Assembly: GCA_041831635.1 (NCBI GenBank)
Contig: JBHASY010000132.1
Span: forward strand, 12,062 to 76,061
Length of the DNA stretch: 64,000 nucleotides
Direction: 5' to 3'
Source: Acetoanaerobium sp041831635
GTDB taxonomy: Bacteria; Bacillota; Clostridia; Peptostreptococcales; Filifactoraceae
Shown here: positions 53,603 through 63,337 of the stretch, piece by piece
Numbering within the stretch: position 1 is the stretch's first letter
Layout: every line of letters starts with the position of its first letter
Made by a program: the position numbers and the translations under genes
The notes under the pieces: generated by a model
What the model saw: the letters and a program-made list of their open reading frames with translations, nothing else
Told to the model about the DNA's origin: nothing
Databases searched by the model: none

Positions 53603-54727
53603 TTATTTTAAACCTTTTTCCAGTCCAAAAGATTTTTCAAACTCTACTATTTGATGATATAATTCAAGCATACCGGCATTATATTCTTCTTTTGTTCGAC
53701 TGCTGTTTATTTTTCTTTCAAGATAATCTCTCTTGCTGATAGTTCCCGTCTTATAATAAACATCATCTATACCTGATTCATAATTGACAAATTCTATATC
53801 ATCGTTTAGCATTGCAAGTCTTGCAAATGCATTTACCATATCTAAATAACCGGACTCTAAATCAAAATACAACTCATTCTTTTGTTTATCTAAGTCTTTT
53901 GTTAAATCTTCAATCGCAAGTTCTTTTTCTTTAGCTTCATATTCTTTAGTTCCTTTAGGATATCTCTTAGAATAATTTTCCAACTGTTTTTCCTTTTTCT
54001 CTAAATTCTCTTTTGCGTCTTTGATATTTTTAGCTTCTTTTCTTGCCAGTTCAATGCTGGATGCAGGAGCATATACGGTTACATCTTTTTCTACTACCTT
54101 TGTTATCATAGACGATGCATCCAAAGCATATCCGGCAGCTTTTTCAAGCCCTATGCAGTCATTTAACTCTTCATAAAGCCTATTTATATCTGTTTGCATA
54201 GTTAGTAAATCATTTTCAAGTGCAGTTTGTTTTTGAAGAGTTTCAGAAAGCTCTACCTCTAAAGACATTCCTTGCTCTAATTTAGTCTTAGATATATCTA
54301 TATCCATTAAAACCAATTCTTTTTCATAAAGCTTTTTTTCCAGTTCAAGCTGTTTTGATAAAATAGCAAAATACTTAGATATAGCTTCACTTTCATTAGT
54401 ATCTTCATAGTTTTCTATTTGTTTTTCATAACCTTCTATAGTAGTTTTATAGTCATAATCCAAACTCCCGTTTCTATACTTTTCAGTTTCCACTCCCTCA
54501 CTGTCTATATCTATATACTTTTCTCCTAAATTTTGCTCTTTTAGTTTTAATTCTTTTTTATATTTTTCTACTAATTCTTTGTACACTTTAGTAGACCGGG
54601 CATTTTTTCTTGCCATAGTTCTCACTTCGTCTAACGATAACACCTTTACCTCATCAGCAAAGCTTACAGATACACTTAAAAAAATCAAAAGACAAATCAT
54701 CATACTCGATATCATTTTTTTTATCAT
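53603..54727 (-). CDS. TolC-family coiled-coil exported protein
   Basis: 374 residues with a signal peptide (MIKKMISSMMICLLIFLSVS, cleaved near FADEVKV). Nearly all the rest is Glu/Lys-rich helix, in two similar halves with the TolC/OEP pattern (LSLDEVRTMARKNARSTKVY; then ESGYLDMVNAFARLAMLNDD and YKTGTISKRDYLERKINSSR). In a monoderm it cannot form an outer-membrane channel as in Gram-negatives, so a wall-spanning or extracellular partner role is possible. RND and MacAB-like pumps in the window are candidate partners (inference). Own terminators on both sides. Confidence 0.75.
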   Translation of the reverse strand: MIKKMISSMMICLLIFLSVSVSFADEVKVLSLDEVRTMARKNARSTKVYKELVEKYKKELKLKEQNLGEKYIDIDSEGVETEKYRNGSLDYDYKTTIEGYEKQIENYEDTNESEAISKYFAILSKQLELEKKLYEKELVLMDIDISKTKLEQGMSLEVELSETLQKQTALENDLLTMQTDINRLYEELNDCIGLEKAAGYALDASSMITKVVEKDVTVYAPASSIELARKEAKNIKDAKENLEKKEKQLENYSKRYPKGTKEYEAKEKELAIEDLTKDLDKQKNELYFDLESGYLDMVNAFARLAMLNDDIEFVNYESGIDDVYYKTGTISKRDYLERKINSSRTKEEYNAGMLELYHQIVEFEKSFGLEKGLK

Positions 54728-54848
54728 TAAAATTGCACCACCATACCTAAATTTTTTGATACTTTGTATGTAATTATAACATTTTTAGACATTAAAATAC
54801 TAGATTGTTATCAATTTTGTAACTAATATGTATTTATTTTTAAAAATC

Positions 54849-54901
54849 AAAATCTCGGATTATGATATCTTCTAAAAGACAATCACATAATCCGAGATTT
54901 T
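54849..54901. terminator. Bidirectional terminator after the stalk-domain gene
   Basis: AAAATCTCGGATTATG pairs perfectly with CATAATCCGAGATTTT (16-bp stem, about 21-base loop), with T-rich flanks. It ends the gene at 54922-56562. Confidence 0.9.
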
Positions 54902-54921
54902 TTATTTCCGGTTTTTTGTTT

Positions 54922-56562
54922 CTAATTTTTCACTAAATTTACTGTCTTAGTATTTTGATCCCATAACACTTCTGCTCCAAACACATCAGCTAAATATTTA
55001 AGTGGGATAAATGTTCTGCTGTTAGTAATAGTAGCTTCTGTATCCATCAAAATTTCTTGCCCATCGACTTTTAGTACATTGCTTCCGATAGTTAATACTG
55101 CATTTTTTCCATCTGATTCTATAGTTACAGTCTTTGTAGCATCATCATAACTTACCTTTGCATCTAATGATACACCTACAGCAGCTACAGACAGCATCGT
55201 ACGACCGTCTTGAATATACGGTGCAGAATCAAATGTCTGCGTCCTGCTGATTCCGCTTGTTATGATAGTGAAGTCGGTTTTCCCTATAACAAACTGTCCT
55301 GTGAATTTAGCAGTTCCTTCAATAGGAGTTTTTGTAGTAGCGTTAAACAGTACAACTTCTCCTAACTTGGTTTCATTAGATTTTCCATAGTTTAGCATTA
55401 TATTTCCTTTATAATCTCCTACATAACCGAATTGATCAACAGTAACTTTTAAATCATTTATCACTATTTTGGACGGTCTGGAAGAAACATTTGTCACTTC
55501 AAACTTAATCACTCCGTCTTTATATTCAAAATTCTTAACTTCAGCATTACCATCTACCACTTCTAATTTACCATTTGTAAATTTTAATCCTTTATACGCA
55601 GGATCCACTACTATAGCATGAACTCCTTCCATTATCGATCCTGCTGCCGTTTCTGTGATTTCAATAGATGCTATAGCCTGATCCTGATGTCCCAGTGCTA
55701 TATTTGTAGGTGTTCCATTGACAACTGCCAGTTTTTGCTCTACCGTAGCTATAGTTATACTGTCCTCTATTTCTCTTCCTTTTAATTTTAGATTTATATC
55801 TCCGGCAAATTCTTTATCCGGAACAATATTAAATCTTAATTGCCATTTTCCTTTTCCTTCAGTTTTATCAACTGTAAAATTGATGAACTTGTCTTCTAAT
55901 TTTACAGTTAGTTTCTTATCTCCACTAACTGACTTAACCGAAAATTTGTTATCATCAACTATAGTCGCATTTTCGATAGAAATTTCATACCCTGTTTGCT
56001 GTATCAATGAACCTGCCACAAACTCTTCCAGAGTTAAAACTATTTCTCTCTCTTTTAAATCGCCATAATTAAAACTTTCAATCTTAGATACGGAAATTTT
56101 TGCTCCATAGTCTTTTACTTCAGCAATCACTACACTTCTATCTGCTTCTGCTACATCTCCTCTTTGAAATAAAAGTTTCAAATCTCCCTTTTCCACCTTA
56201 CTATCTACATCAAAATACGGGCTAATTACAAGTTTGTCGATATTATCGGAAGAAAGTAACTTAACAGATAAATCTTTGCCGTCGATATCAGACTCTTTTA
56301 CAAGTCTTCCGTTTACACGTGTATACTTATTCCAAGTCACTCCGTCTGGAAGTCTAAGTACATAAACCTCATCTGCTTTCCAGTTTGTTTTTTCCGCCTC
56401 TTCCAAAGTAATAAGGGCTCCATGCTGTGCTTCTTGATTTCCAACCCAAACCTTGTTGCTTACTTTTACTTTCGTAGCGGCATCAGCTGCAAATGACGGC
56501 TGAAAAGGCAACATAGTCACAACTAACGCCATCGCAGTAATTAAAGAAAACATCTTTTTCAT
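54922..56562 (-). CDS. Secreted protein with copper-amine-oxidase-like stalk domain
   Basis: 546 residues. A signal peptide ends near SFAADAA. Most of the protein (30-430) is beta-rich repeats of unknown type (for example AKISVSKIESFNYGDLKERE). The C-terminal about 110 residues are one copper-amine-oxidase N-terminal module (SRTQTFDSAPYIQDGRTMLS, then SDGKNAVLTIGSNVLKVDGQ and TNSRTFIPLKYLADVFGAEV). Such proteins are common in clostridia and occur here twice (also 29703). AGGAGG precedes the ATG. Probably a wall-associated structural protein. Confidence 0.8.
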   Translation of the reverse strand: MKKMFSLITAMALVVTMLPFQPSFAADAATKVKVSNKVWVGNQEAQHGALITLEEAEKTNWKADEVYVLRLPDGVTWNKYTRVNGRLVKESDIDGKDLSVKLLSSDNIDKLVISPYFDVDSKVEKGDLKLLFQRGDVAEADRSVVIAEVKDYGAKISVSKIESFNYGDLKEREIVLTLEEFVAGSLIQQTGYEISIENATIVDDNKFSVKSVSGDKKLTVKLEDKFINFTVDKTEGKGKWQLRFNIVPDKEFAGDINLKLKGREIEDSITIATVEQKLAVVNGTPTNIALGHQDQAIASIEITETAAGSIMEGVHAIVVDPAYKGLKFTNGKLEVVDGNAEVKNFEYKDGVIKFEVTNVSSRPSKIVINDLKVTVDQFGYVGDYKGNIMLNYGKSNETKLGEVVLFNATTKTPIEGTAKFTGQFVIGKTDFTIITSGISRTQTFDSAPYIQDGRTMLSVAAVGVSLDAKVSYDDATKTVTIESDGKNAVLTIGSNVLKVDGQEILMDTEATITNSRTFIPLKYLADVFGAEVLWDQNTKTVNLVKN

Positions 56563-56679
56563 AATTCTGGTTCCTCCTTTTGTTTTTTAATTTAAAAAAC
56601 CTGCTATTACATTATACCCTATATATCTTGTAAAATTACTATAAATAATATTACAATTTTATGACACACAAAACACTGC

Positions 56680-58551
56680 TCAAGCTTTTTTCTGCTCCAG
56701 TTTATCTCTGTAGCTGGGAATTAAAAATTTAATCCTCTGTTCCAGTTCCTGTAAATTTCCATCAAATGCAGACTGAATAATAGCATTCAGACTATTTATA
56801 ACAAAATCGTCATCTTTATCAAAAGGCTTGCCTACAAAAATCTTTTCGTGCTTCGTCTCAAGTATACCCTCCTCTGCAAGAAGAAGTTCCTCAAACAATT
56901 TTTCTCCGGCCCTAAGTCCTGTAAATTCTATATTGATATCTTCATAAGGCTCAAATCCGGAAAGTCTGATTAAATCCTCAGCCAGATTAACTATCTTTAC
57001 AGGCTCTCCCATATCCAGAATAAAAATTTCTCCCCCTCTGGCCATAGAACCTGCTTGAAGTACCAACTGCACTGCCTCCGGTATCGTCATAAAGTATCTG
57101 ATGATATCAGGATGAGTAACGGTTACAGGACCACCTTTTTCTATCTGTTTCTTAAAAAGCGGAATAACACTTCCGTTACTCCCCAAAACATTTCCAAATC
57201 TCACTGCCACATACTCGGTCTCGTATCTTTTATTCATATTCTGAATTACAAGCTCTGCAAGTCTTTTACTCGCTCCCATTATATTTGTAGGGTTCACGGC
57301 TTTGTCGGTAGAAATAAGTACAAATCTCTTAACCTCATATTTCCCTGCTATCTCAGAAACATTTCTTGTGCCTACAGTATTGTTCTTTATAGCCTCAAAC
57401 GGACTATCTTCCATAAGCGGTACATGCTTATGTGCCGCCGCATGAAACACCATTTGCGGTCTATATTTTGAAAAAACTTCATCCAGCCTGTTTATATCTC
57501 TGACAGAGCCTATAAGAACTTTTAGTGGAAGTGCCGGATATCTTGATTTTAGTTCATTTTGAATATCATATGAAGAATTTTCATATATATCAAAAATAAT
57601 CAGAAGTTTCGGAGAAAAGTCGGCTATCTGTCTGCAAAGTTCCGAACCTATAGAGCCTGCTCCACCTGTCACGATTATGATTTTATCCTTAATATCTTCA
57701 GTCACCTGAGTGTTATCAAGAGATATAGTATCTCTTCCCAGCAAGTCACCTATCTCTACATCTCTGATTTTTTTTATGTCTACCTGTCCGTCTATTATTT
57801 CATATATACCCGGCAGAATTTTCATTTTTATGCCAAAGCCTTTATAAAGTTCTATAATCTCTTTTCTTCTTTTATTCGTAGTCGACGGCATTGCTAAAAT
57901 TATCTCATCTACGTCATCTAAAAACCTTACCCCTGAATTTATATCTGATACTATAGGAATTCCATTTATTTTTTTCCCTATTTTATTTACATCATCATCT
58001 ACAAATCCGACCAACACCTTATTCATCTCAGAATTTTTGAGGAGTTCTTTAGCCGTCATAACTCCAGCCTCTCCGGCACCTATGATCAGCACCTTCGATA
58101 GAGGTCTGTTTAATTTGACTGATTGCAACTTTCCCATCTCTATACGCCTTAAAATCCTGTACGAAAATCTAAGCCCTCCTACAAAAAAAACAACAGTAAA
58201 CATATTTATAATATAAAAACTTCTGGGCATATTTACATCAAGCAACAAAAATGCGATATATACAGCTATATTCGACCAAAATGCTGCAAGCGAGATAGAT
58301 ATCATCTCGTTAATACTTGCATATCTCCATAAACTTCTATATAACCCAAACAAGTAAAAAATCGCAAGTATAATGAACGTATAAATCACAAAGTAGTCTA
58401 TAAAAGTAGCCTTATATCCTATATTTGTTCCCGAAATGTTAAAATCAAATCTAATCTCTAAGGCGAGCAGACCTGCCAGATTTATCAGCATTGCATCTAC
58501 AAATAGCAACATCAGCCTTCTTACCAAGTTATTTGAAAGAAATTCTTTCAT
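56680..58551 (-). CDS. Sugar-nucleotide 4,6-dehydratase with membrane domain (PglF/CapD-like)
   Basis: 623 residues from ATG 58551 (AAGGAGG 5 bases upstream; GTG 58557 lies inside that site). Four N-terminal helices (to about 115), then a nucleotide-binding domain (KVLIIGAGEAGVMTAKELLK), then the SDR catalytic domain: IIVTGGAGSIGSELCRQIAD, and STDKAVNPTNIMGASKRLAE with Met in place of the usual Tyr, as in UDP-GlcNAc 4,6-dehydratases PglF/FlaA1/WbpM. It makes UDP-4-keto-6-deoxy-GlcNAc, for example for bacillosamine or legionaminic acid. The right-edge cluster could use it. Confidence 0.9.
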   Translation of the reverse strand: MKEFLSNNLVRRLMLLFVDAMLINLAGLLALEIRFDFNISGTNIGYKATFIDYFVIYTFIILAIFYLFGLYRSLWRYASINEMISISLAAFWSNIAVYIAFLLLDVNMPRSFYIINMFTVVFFVGGLRFSYRILRRIEMGKLQSVKLNRPLSKVLIIGAGEAGVMTAKELLKNSEMNKVLVGFVDDDVNKIGKKINGIPIVSDINSGVRFLDDVDEIILAMPSTTNKRRKEIIELYKGFGIKMKILPGIYEIIDGQVDIKKIRDVEIGDLLGRDTISLDNTQVTEDIKDKIIIVTGGAGSIGSELCRQIADFSPKLLIIFDIYENSSYDIQNELKSRYPALPLKVLIGSVRDINRLDEVFSKYRPQMVFHAAAHKHVPLMEDSPFEAIKNNTVGTRNVSEIAGKYEVKRFVLISTDKAVNPTNIMGASKRLAELVIQNMNKRYETEYVAVRFGNVLGSNGSVIPLFKKQIEKGGPVTVTHPDIIRYFMTIPEAVQLVLQAGSMARGGEIFILDMGEPVKIVNLAEDLIRLSGFEPYEDINIEFTGLRAGEKLFEELLLAEEGILETKHEKIFVGKPFDKDDDFVINSLNAIIQSAFDGNLQELEQRIKFLIPSYRDKLEQKKA

Positions 58552-58600
58552 AGCCACCTCCTTATCTACTCTAAATATTATACATCATTTGAAAAATTCT

Positions 58601-59674
58601 TCAAAGTATACAAAGCTCTTTATCCGCCTTATTTAAAACTTCGCACCCGTCTTCAGTAACCAGCACTAAATCCTCTATCCTCACTCCTACCTCTCCTCTT
58701 AGATATATCCCCGGCTCTATAGAAAATATCATTCCCGCTTCCACCCTGTCAGTATTTGTAGCAGAAACATCGCCATACTCATGAACATCTATTCCTATCA
58801 AGTGCCCCGTTCTGTGAGTGAAATATTCTTTGTAACCTTTAGATGCTATATAATCTCTGGCAGCGGCATCTATATCACAAAATCTAGCCCCGGGTTTAAC
58901 AGTATTTATAGCCCTTTTATTTGCTTCAAGCACAATTTCAAACACTTCCCTTGACCTCTCGCTTGCCTCTTTTAAAAACACTGTTCTTGTCATATCTGAA
59001 CAATATGAATCTTTCACACAACCTATATCAAGTATTATGCTGTCTCCTGCCTTGGCGATATCGTCGGTGTTTTCGTGATGCGGGTCTGCCCCGTTTGCTC
59101 CAAAAGCTATGATAGGCTCAAACGAAAACCCGTCAGCACTCAGTTCTTTATAAATTCCTTGAAGAACCTGCATAAGTTCTTTCTCGCTATATCCTTTGGT
59201 CAGTTCTTTTTTCAATCTCTCCATCGCCAAATCATTAAGTCTAGATGCCTCTCTCATAAAATTCTTTTCTTCTTCATCTTTAATCATTCTGACCCTGTCT
59301 ACGATTAAAGAACCGTTTACATATGAACTTCCCGCTTTTAGGTTCATAAGTTCAATCAAAAATCTAGACGGCCAATTTTTATCTATCCCTACAGCCTTGT
59401 CCTTTAGCACTGCTTTTGACAAAATCTCTACGGCATTTTGAGTGTCATCAAACCAAACTATCTCCACTCCCAAGTCTTCAGTTACGGGAAACAGTCTGTT
59501 TATAAAAAGCTTATGCTCTCCTCTTATACTGATATAAAGAGCCAGCATTCTCTCTCCCGGATGAATCCACTTCCCTGTCAAATAAAAAATAGATGAAGGG
59601 TCTGAAATTATCATCTGCTCCAGATTTTGTGCTTTCATTTGTTTTAGTATGCTTTCTAACCTGTTTAGTTTCAT
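58601..59674 (-). CDS. M24-family Xaa-Pro aminopeptidase-like protein
   Basis: 357 residues from ATG 59674 (AGGAG 8 bases upstream). The N-terminal creatinase-like domain is followed by the pita-bread catalytic domain with metal ligands in ILDIGCVKDSYCSDMTRTVF (Asp, Asp), HRTGHLIGIDVHEYGDVSAT (His), IFSIEPGIYL (Glu) and GVRIEDLVLVTEDG (Glu). It removes N-terminal residues before proline. The protein ends normally. Near the dehydratase by 49 bases but with no functional link. Confidence 0.88.
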   Translation of the reverse strand: MKLNRLESILKQMKAQNLEQMIISDPSSIFYLTGKWIHPGERMLALYISIRGEHKLFINRLFPVTEDLGVEIVWFDDTQNAVEILSKAVLKDKAVGIDKNWPSRFLIELMNLKAGSSYVNGSLIVDRVRMIKDEEEKNFMREASRLNDLAMERLKKELTKGYSEKELMQVLQGIYKELSADGFSFEPIIAFGANGADPHHENTDDIAKAGDSIILDIGCVKDSYCSDMTRTVFLKEASERSREVFEIVLEANKRAINTVKPGARFCDIDAAARDYIASKGYKEYFTHRTGHLIGIDVHEYGDVSATNTDRVEAGMIFSIEPGIYLRGEVGVRIEDLVLVTEDGCEVLNKADKELCIL

Positions 59675-59844
59675 AATCATATCTCCTCTGAAAATTATTT
59701 TATATGACATAACACCTGTCTAAATTCATAAAATTACTTCCTGATTTCTCATTTTATTTTACCACAATATTAAATTGATTTTTCACTTAAATAAAACTTA
59801 CATCCAGAGAGCAAGTTGCATTTGACAGTGTAAATTGCCTTAAA

Positions 59845-59871
59845 TAAAAAAAGAAGAAGCAAAACTTCTTC
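59845..59871 (-). terminator. Terminator of the BMP-family lipoprotein gene
   Basis: GAAGAAG and CTTCTTC form a 7-bp stem with a 5-base loop, followed on the minus strand by TTTTTTTATTT, about 40 bases after the stop. Confidence 0.8.
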
Positions 59872-59909
59872 CTTTTGTGGCATTACATATTAAACTATCA
59901 CTTCTTTAA

Positions 59910-60941
59910 TTAGTTTGCATCAGGAACATCTATCTCATCACTGATTATTTTAGCAGTAAGTTCATTAACCTTGGCTTTAGTTTCCTCAGATACAAGCTGT
60001 GGCATATCCTCTGTTCCGTACGATATTTTAACACCGTTTTGCTCCACTCCATACTCAAATACTTCTCCTGCTTGTACACTTCCTGCCTTAATTTTTTCTA
60101 AAGTTTCATAAATAGAAATGTCCACGCCCTTAATCATACTTGCTATAATTACATCAGGGTTGATATATCTTTGGTCAGAGTCCACACCTATAGCAAAATT
60201 TCCTGTATCTTTAGCTGCCTCAAATACTCCCTCGCCTGTTTTCCCCGCAACTTGAAACACTATATCCACACCTTTAGCATACAGTGCAAGTGCACTTTCT
60301 TTGCCTTTTGCAGGGTCTTCAAAATCTCCCGCATAAATAGTTTCAACTACTATATCAGGATTGATATACTTCGCTCCTGCCTCATATCCTACTTGGAAAT
60401 TTCTAATTACAGGTATGTCCACTCCACCTACCATACCTATCTTTCCTGTTTTAGACTCCATAGCTGCAAGTGCTCCGGCTAAGAAAGAGCCTTCATTTTC
60501 ATCATAATCTATACAGATGATATTATCTACACCTTCAATAGTGTTATCTATATAGATATACTTTTTATCAGGAAACTCAGCTGCTACTTCTTGGATCACA
60601 TCATAAAACTCAAATCCCACTACTACCACCACATCGCTTGAAGTAGATGCCTGAACCAGCTGATCTGTGTACAAAGTAGGGTCGTTCTTACACTCTAAAA
60701 CCTTTGACTCTACACCCAGTTTCTCAACTGCCATCTGTACACCCTCGTTACTTGAGTCATAAAAAGAACGATCACCCAGCCCTCCTGCCAGCACTAAAGC
60801 TACTTTAAGACCCGTAGTCTCCGATGATGCCTGTTCTTGCGACTGTTCAGTCTGTCCGGTAGGCTGCTTACCGGCACAACCTACAAGTACCATAGCCATA
60901 ATTAAAAACATACTTACAAATCCAAATACTTTTTTCTTCAA
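59910..60941 (-). CDS. BMP-family (Med/BmpA) substrate-binding lipoprotein
   Basis: 343 residues. A lipoprotein signal ends in VLVGC (AMVLVGCAGKQPTGQ). The mature protein is a periplasmic-binding-type fold of the basic membrane protein family: ALVLAGGLGDRSFYDSSNEG, VVVVGFEFYDVIQEVAAEFP, GKIGMVGGVDIPVIRNFQVG and FQVAGKTGEGVFEAAKDTGN. BmpA-like proteins usually bind nucleosides for an ABC importer. No permease or ATPase gene is adjacent, so the transporter would be elsewhere. AGGAGGAGAG lies before the ATG. Confidence 0.9.
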   Translation of the reverse strand: MKKKVFGFVSMFLIMAMVLVGCAGKQPTGQTEQSQEQASSETTGLKVALVLAGGLGDRSFYDSSNEGVQMAVEKLGVESKVLECKNDPTLYTDQLVQASTSSDVVVVVGFEFYDVIQEVAAEFPDKKYIYIDNTIEGVDNIICIDYDENEGSFLAGALAAMESKTGKIGMVGGVDIPVIRNFQVGYEAGAKYINPDIVVETIYAGDFEDPAKGKESALALYAKGVDIVFQVAGKTGEGVFEAAKDTGNFAIGVDSDQRYINPDVIIASMIKGVDISIYETLEKIKAGSVQAGEVFEYGVEQNGVKISYGTEDMPQLVSEETKAKVNELTAKIISDEIDVPDAN

Positions 60942-61022
60942 TTTTCTCTCCTCCTTATGTACACTATTAAAATTAATCTTATGCCGCTCAGAGTTATTAT
61001 AACAGAACTCCGCTGTATTTAC

Positions 61023-62534
61023 TTACTTTATTTTAGTTTTTATTTTTGAAGCTAGTAAATCTATTTCATCTATTTTCATATACAAAATTATCACTGTATA
61101 TACGATTGCACCAATTGCAATTGCAGATAATAGCGATTTTGACTGAGACATTACCCCTGATAAATAATTAAATGAAATTTTTGATATTGCTCCCATTACT
61201 AATGAAGTTATCATAATTTTTGCGAATACTATACTCATTTTTTTTATACCTATAGAACCTATTTTTTTTCTAAGTCCTCTGAATAATAATAGTGATGTAA
61301 AAATTGCAGATATTGATGTTGCTAAAGCGAGTCCTCCAATTCCCAAATATTCAGAAAGTATGATATTGAGAAAAATGTTTAAAAACATCCCTATCGTAGC
61401 ATTAATCACAGGAGTTTTAGTATCTTGCAAAGAGTAAAACACTCTTGATAAAACTTCTCTAATTCCAAATCCTATCATTCCAACAGAGTAGTAAAACAAT
61501 GCTATGGAAGTCATTTCTATAGCATTTATATCAAATTTTCCTCTTCCAAAAAGCAAAACTATAATATCTTCGCTGTAAATCATTGCACCAACTGTAATTG
61601 GAACAACACAAATAATTATTATATTTATAAATTCTGTTAAAGATTTTTTTATTTCATCATAATTATTTTTACTTGCATATGATGATATTGTAGGATACAT
61701 AACGGTAATAATTGAAGTAACAAATATCCCCTGAATAAACAGATTTAATCTATCTGCATAATTTAATGCTGATATTCCACCCTCAGCCAATGATGACGCT
61801 ATTGTTCTGTCAATTAAAGTATTTACTTGATTTACAGATATCCCTATTATTGCCGGAAGTGCAATACTTATAGTCCTCAAAAGTCGTTCATCTTTTAAAT
61901 TTATTAAAAAATCATATTCAAAATTATTTTTTTTAATAAAAGGCACCAAAAGAATAAATTGAGCAACTGCTCCTAATAATGCCCCATATGCAAGTATATT
62001 TTGATTATATTTTGATGCATAGTATATTGAAATAATCATTATAATGTTTAACGGAAAGCCTATAAGTGCCGGTATAATATATTTTTTTTTTATTTGTAAA
62101 TATCCGCTAAATATTGAAATCAGTGCAGTAAAATACATTCCAAACATACTTATTTTTGTAAAAATTACAGCTATCCTCAATGTTTCTCCGTAAAAACCCA
62201 TAGCAAAAAGCTTTACTATATTTTCTGTAAAAAAAAGACCTGTAATTAAAATAAATGTTATTAGTAATAAAATTACATTTGTAAAGTTACTTGTAAATTT
62301 TGAGGCTTCTAAATCACCCTCTTCATCAAGTACTCTACTTTGCATAGGTATATAAGCTGTCATAATTCCTGACCCTACAAACCCAAATATAACACTTGGT
62401 ATAGTCATAGAAACTAAATACGCATCACTTATACTTGAGGCTCCAAAAAAATACGATAGTGTTATGTCTCTACTAAAACCTAAAAATTTTGACACCAAAG
62501 TTATTAACATTATAATAAAAGCAGTTTTCTTCAT
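61023..62534 (-). CDS. murJ: MurJ/MviN-family lipid flippase
   Basis: 503 residues with about 14 hydrophobic helices. KFLGFSRDITLSYFFGASSI near the start, ALPAIIGISVNQVNTLIDRT and SVGMIGFGIREVLSRVFYSL are the MurJ signatures. MurJ moves lipid II outward for peptidoglycan synthesis. It could instead be a dedicated flippase of the surface glycan genes, because it is placed 35 bases after the CMP-sugar synthase gene. Low GC even for this window. Confidence 0.85.
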   Translation of the reverse strand: MKKTAFIIMLITLVSKFLGFSRDITLSYFFGASSISDAYLVSMTIPSVIFGFVGSGIMTAYIPMQSRVLDEEGDLEASKFTSNFTNVILLLITFILITGLFFTENIVKLFAMGFYGETLRIAVIFTKISMFGMYFTALISIFSGYLQIKKKYIIPALIGFPLNIIMIISIYYASKYNQNILAYGALLGAVAQFILLVPFIKKNNFEYDFLINLKDERLLRTISIALPAIIGISVNQVNTLIDRTIASSLAEGGISALNYADRLNLFIQGIFVTSIITVMYPTISSYASKNNYDEIKKSLTEFINIIIICVVPITVGAMIYSEDIIVLLFGRGKFDINAIEMTSIALFYYSVGMIGFGIREVLSRVFYSLQDTKTPVINATIGMFLNIFLNIILSEYLGIGGLALATSISAIFTSLLLFRGLRKKIGSIGIKKMSIVFAKIMITSLVMGAISKISFNYLSGVMSQSKSLLSAIAIGAIVYTVIILYMKIDEIDLLASKIKTKIK

Positions 62535-62569
62535 ATTCTAATTCCTCAAGCAAACTGAATTTTCAACAC

Positions 62570-63337
62570 CTATTTATCTGATAATATCGATGTAATATTA
62601 TCTTTGACTAGCCTTAATTCATTTATTTTATTATACAAATACTCAGCAATTACCTGCATCAACTCAAAATCTCTTTCACTGTCTATATCTAAAATTCCGG
62701 TGTCAAGCATTTTAACAATATCACATTTTGAATCAAATATTCCTTTACCTTTTATCAAAAGTTCAGGAGAAATCGCATACATTGATGCATTCATATCATA
62801 TATATCGGGAGCTTCTTGTCTGGCATTATAGTCTGATTTTATTACCCTTTCATATCCGTCAACTGTCTCCATAACCATATTAAAATAAGGATTCCTTCGT
62901 GATTCTGTAACAGAAAAAACCGTATCTGCACCAGAATTTATTTTCTTTTCTATCAATTCTTCTAAATTGCTTAATGTTCTTAATGGTGAAGTTATATCTA
63001 AATCAACAATAAAATCATAATCTTTATTCAATCTCATTTTCATTGTTGAATAACTGTTTTGTATTACACGTATCTTCGGAGTACTGTCTTGACTCAAATC
63101 AGCAGATCTTTCTATTATATTTACTTTCATATTAAGCTTATCATTAAAAAAACTTATTAAATCCTTACTGTCTGTATTTAAAACAATATCACAATCATAC
63201 TGCACATTTTTTTTAATAAATAAATCTATTATTGATGCTGTGTAAAATGGTAATGGAAAACCTAAAAACTCCTTTATATTTTTGTTTTTAACTCCCTTAG
63301 ATCCAGCTCTTCCACATATAGTAAAAAGTATATTCAC
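62570..63337 (-). CDS. Acylneuraminate cytidylyltransferase-like CMP-sugar synthase
   Basis: 255 residues. The CTP-binding start ICGRAGSKGVKNKNIKEFLG and FIVDLDITSPLRTLSNLEEL, then GADTVFSVTESRRNPYFNMV and QEAPDIYDMNASMYAISPEL, are the NeuA/LegF pattern (nonulosonic acid activation). It makes CMP-sialic, -legionaminic or -pseudaminic acid; which one is not decidable. It overlaps the oxidoreductase gene by 4 bases (ATGA). Its AT content is above the window average. Confidence 0.88.
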   Translation of the reverse strand: MNILFTICGRAGSKGVKNKNIKEFLGFPLPFYTASIIDLFIKKNVQYDCDIVLNTDSKDLISFFNDKLNMKVNIIERSADLSQDSTPKIRVIQNSYSTMKMRLNKDYDFIVDLDITSPLRTLSNLEELIEKKINSGADTVFSVTESRRNPYFNMVMETVDGYERVIKSDYNARQEAPDIYDMNASMYAISPELLIKGKGIFDSKCDIVKMLDTGILDIDSERDFELMQVIAEYLYNKINELRLVKDNITSILSDK

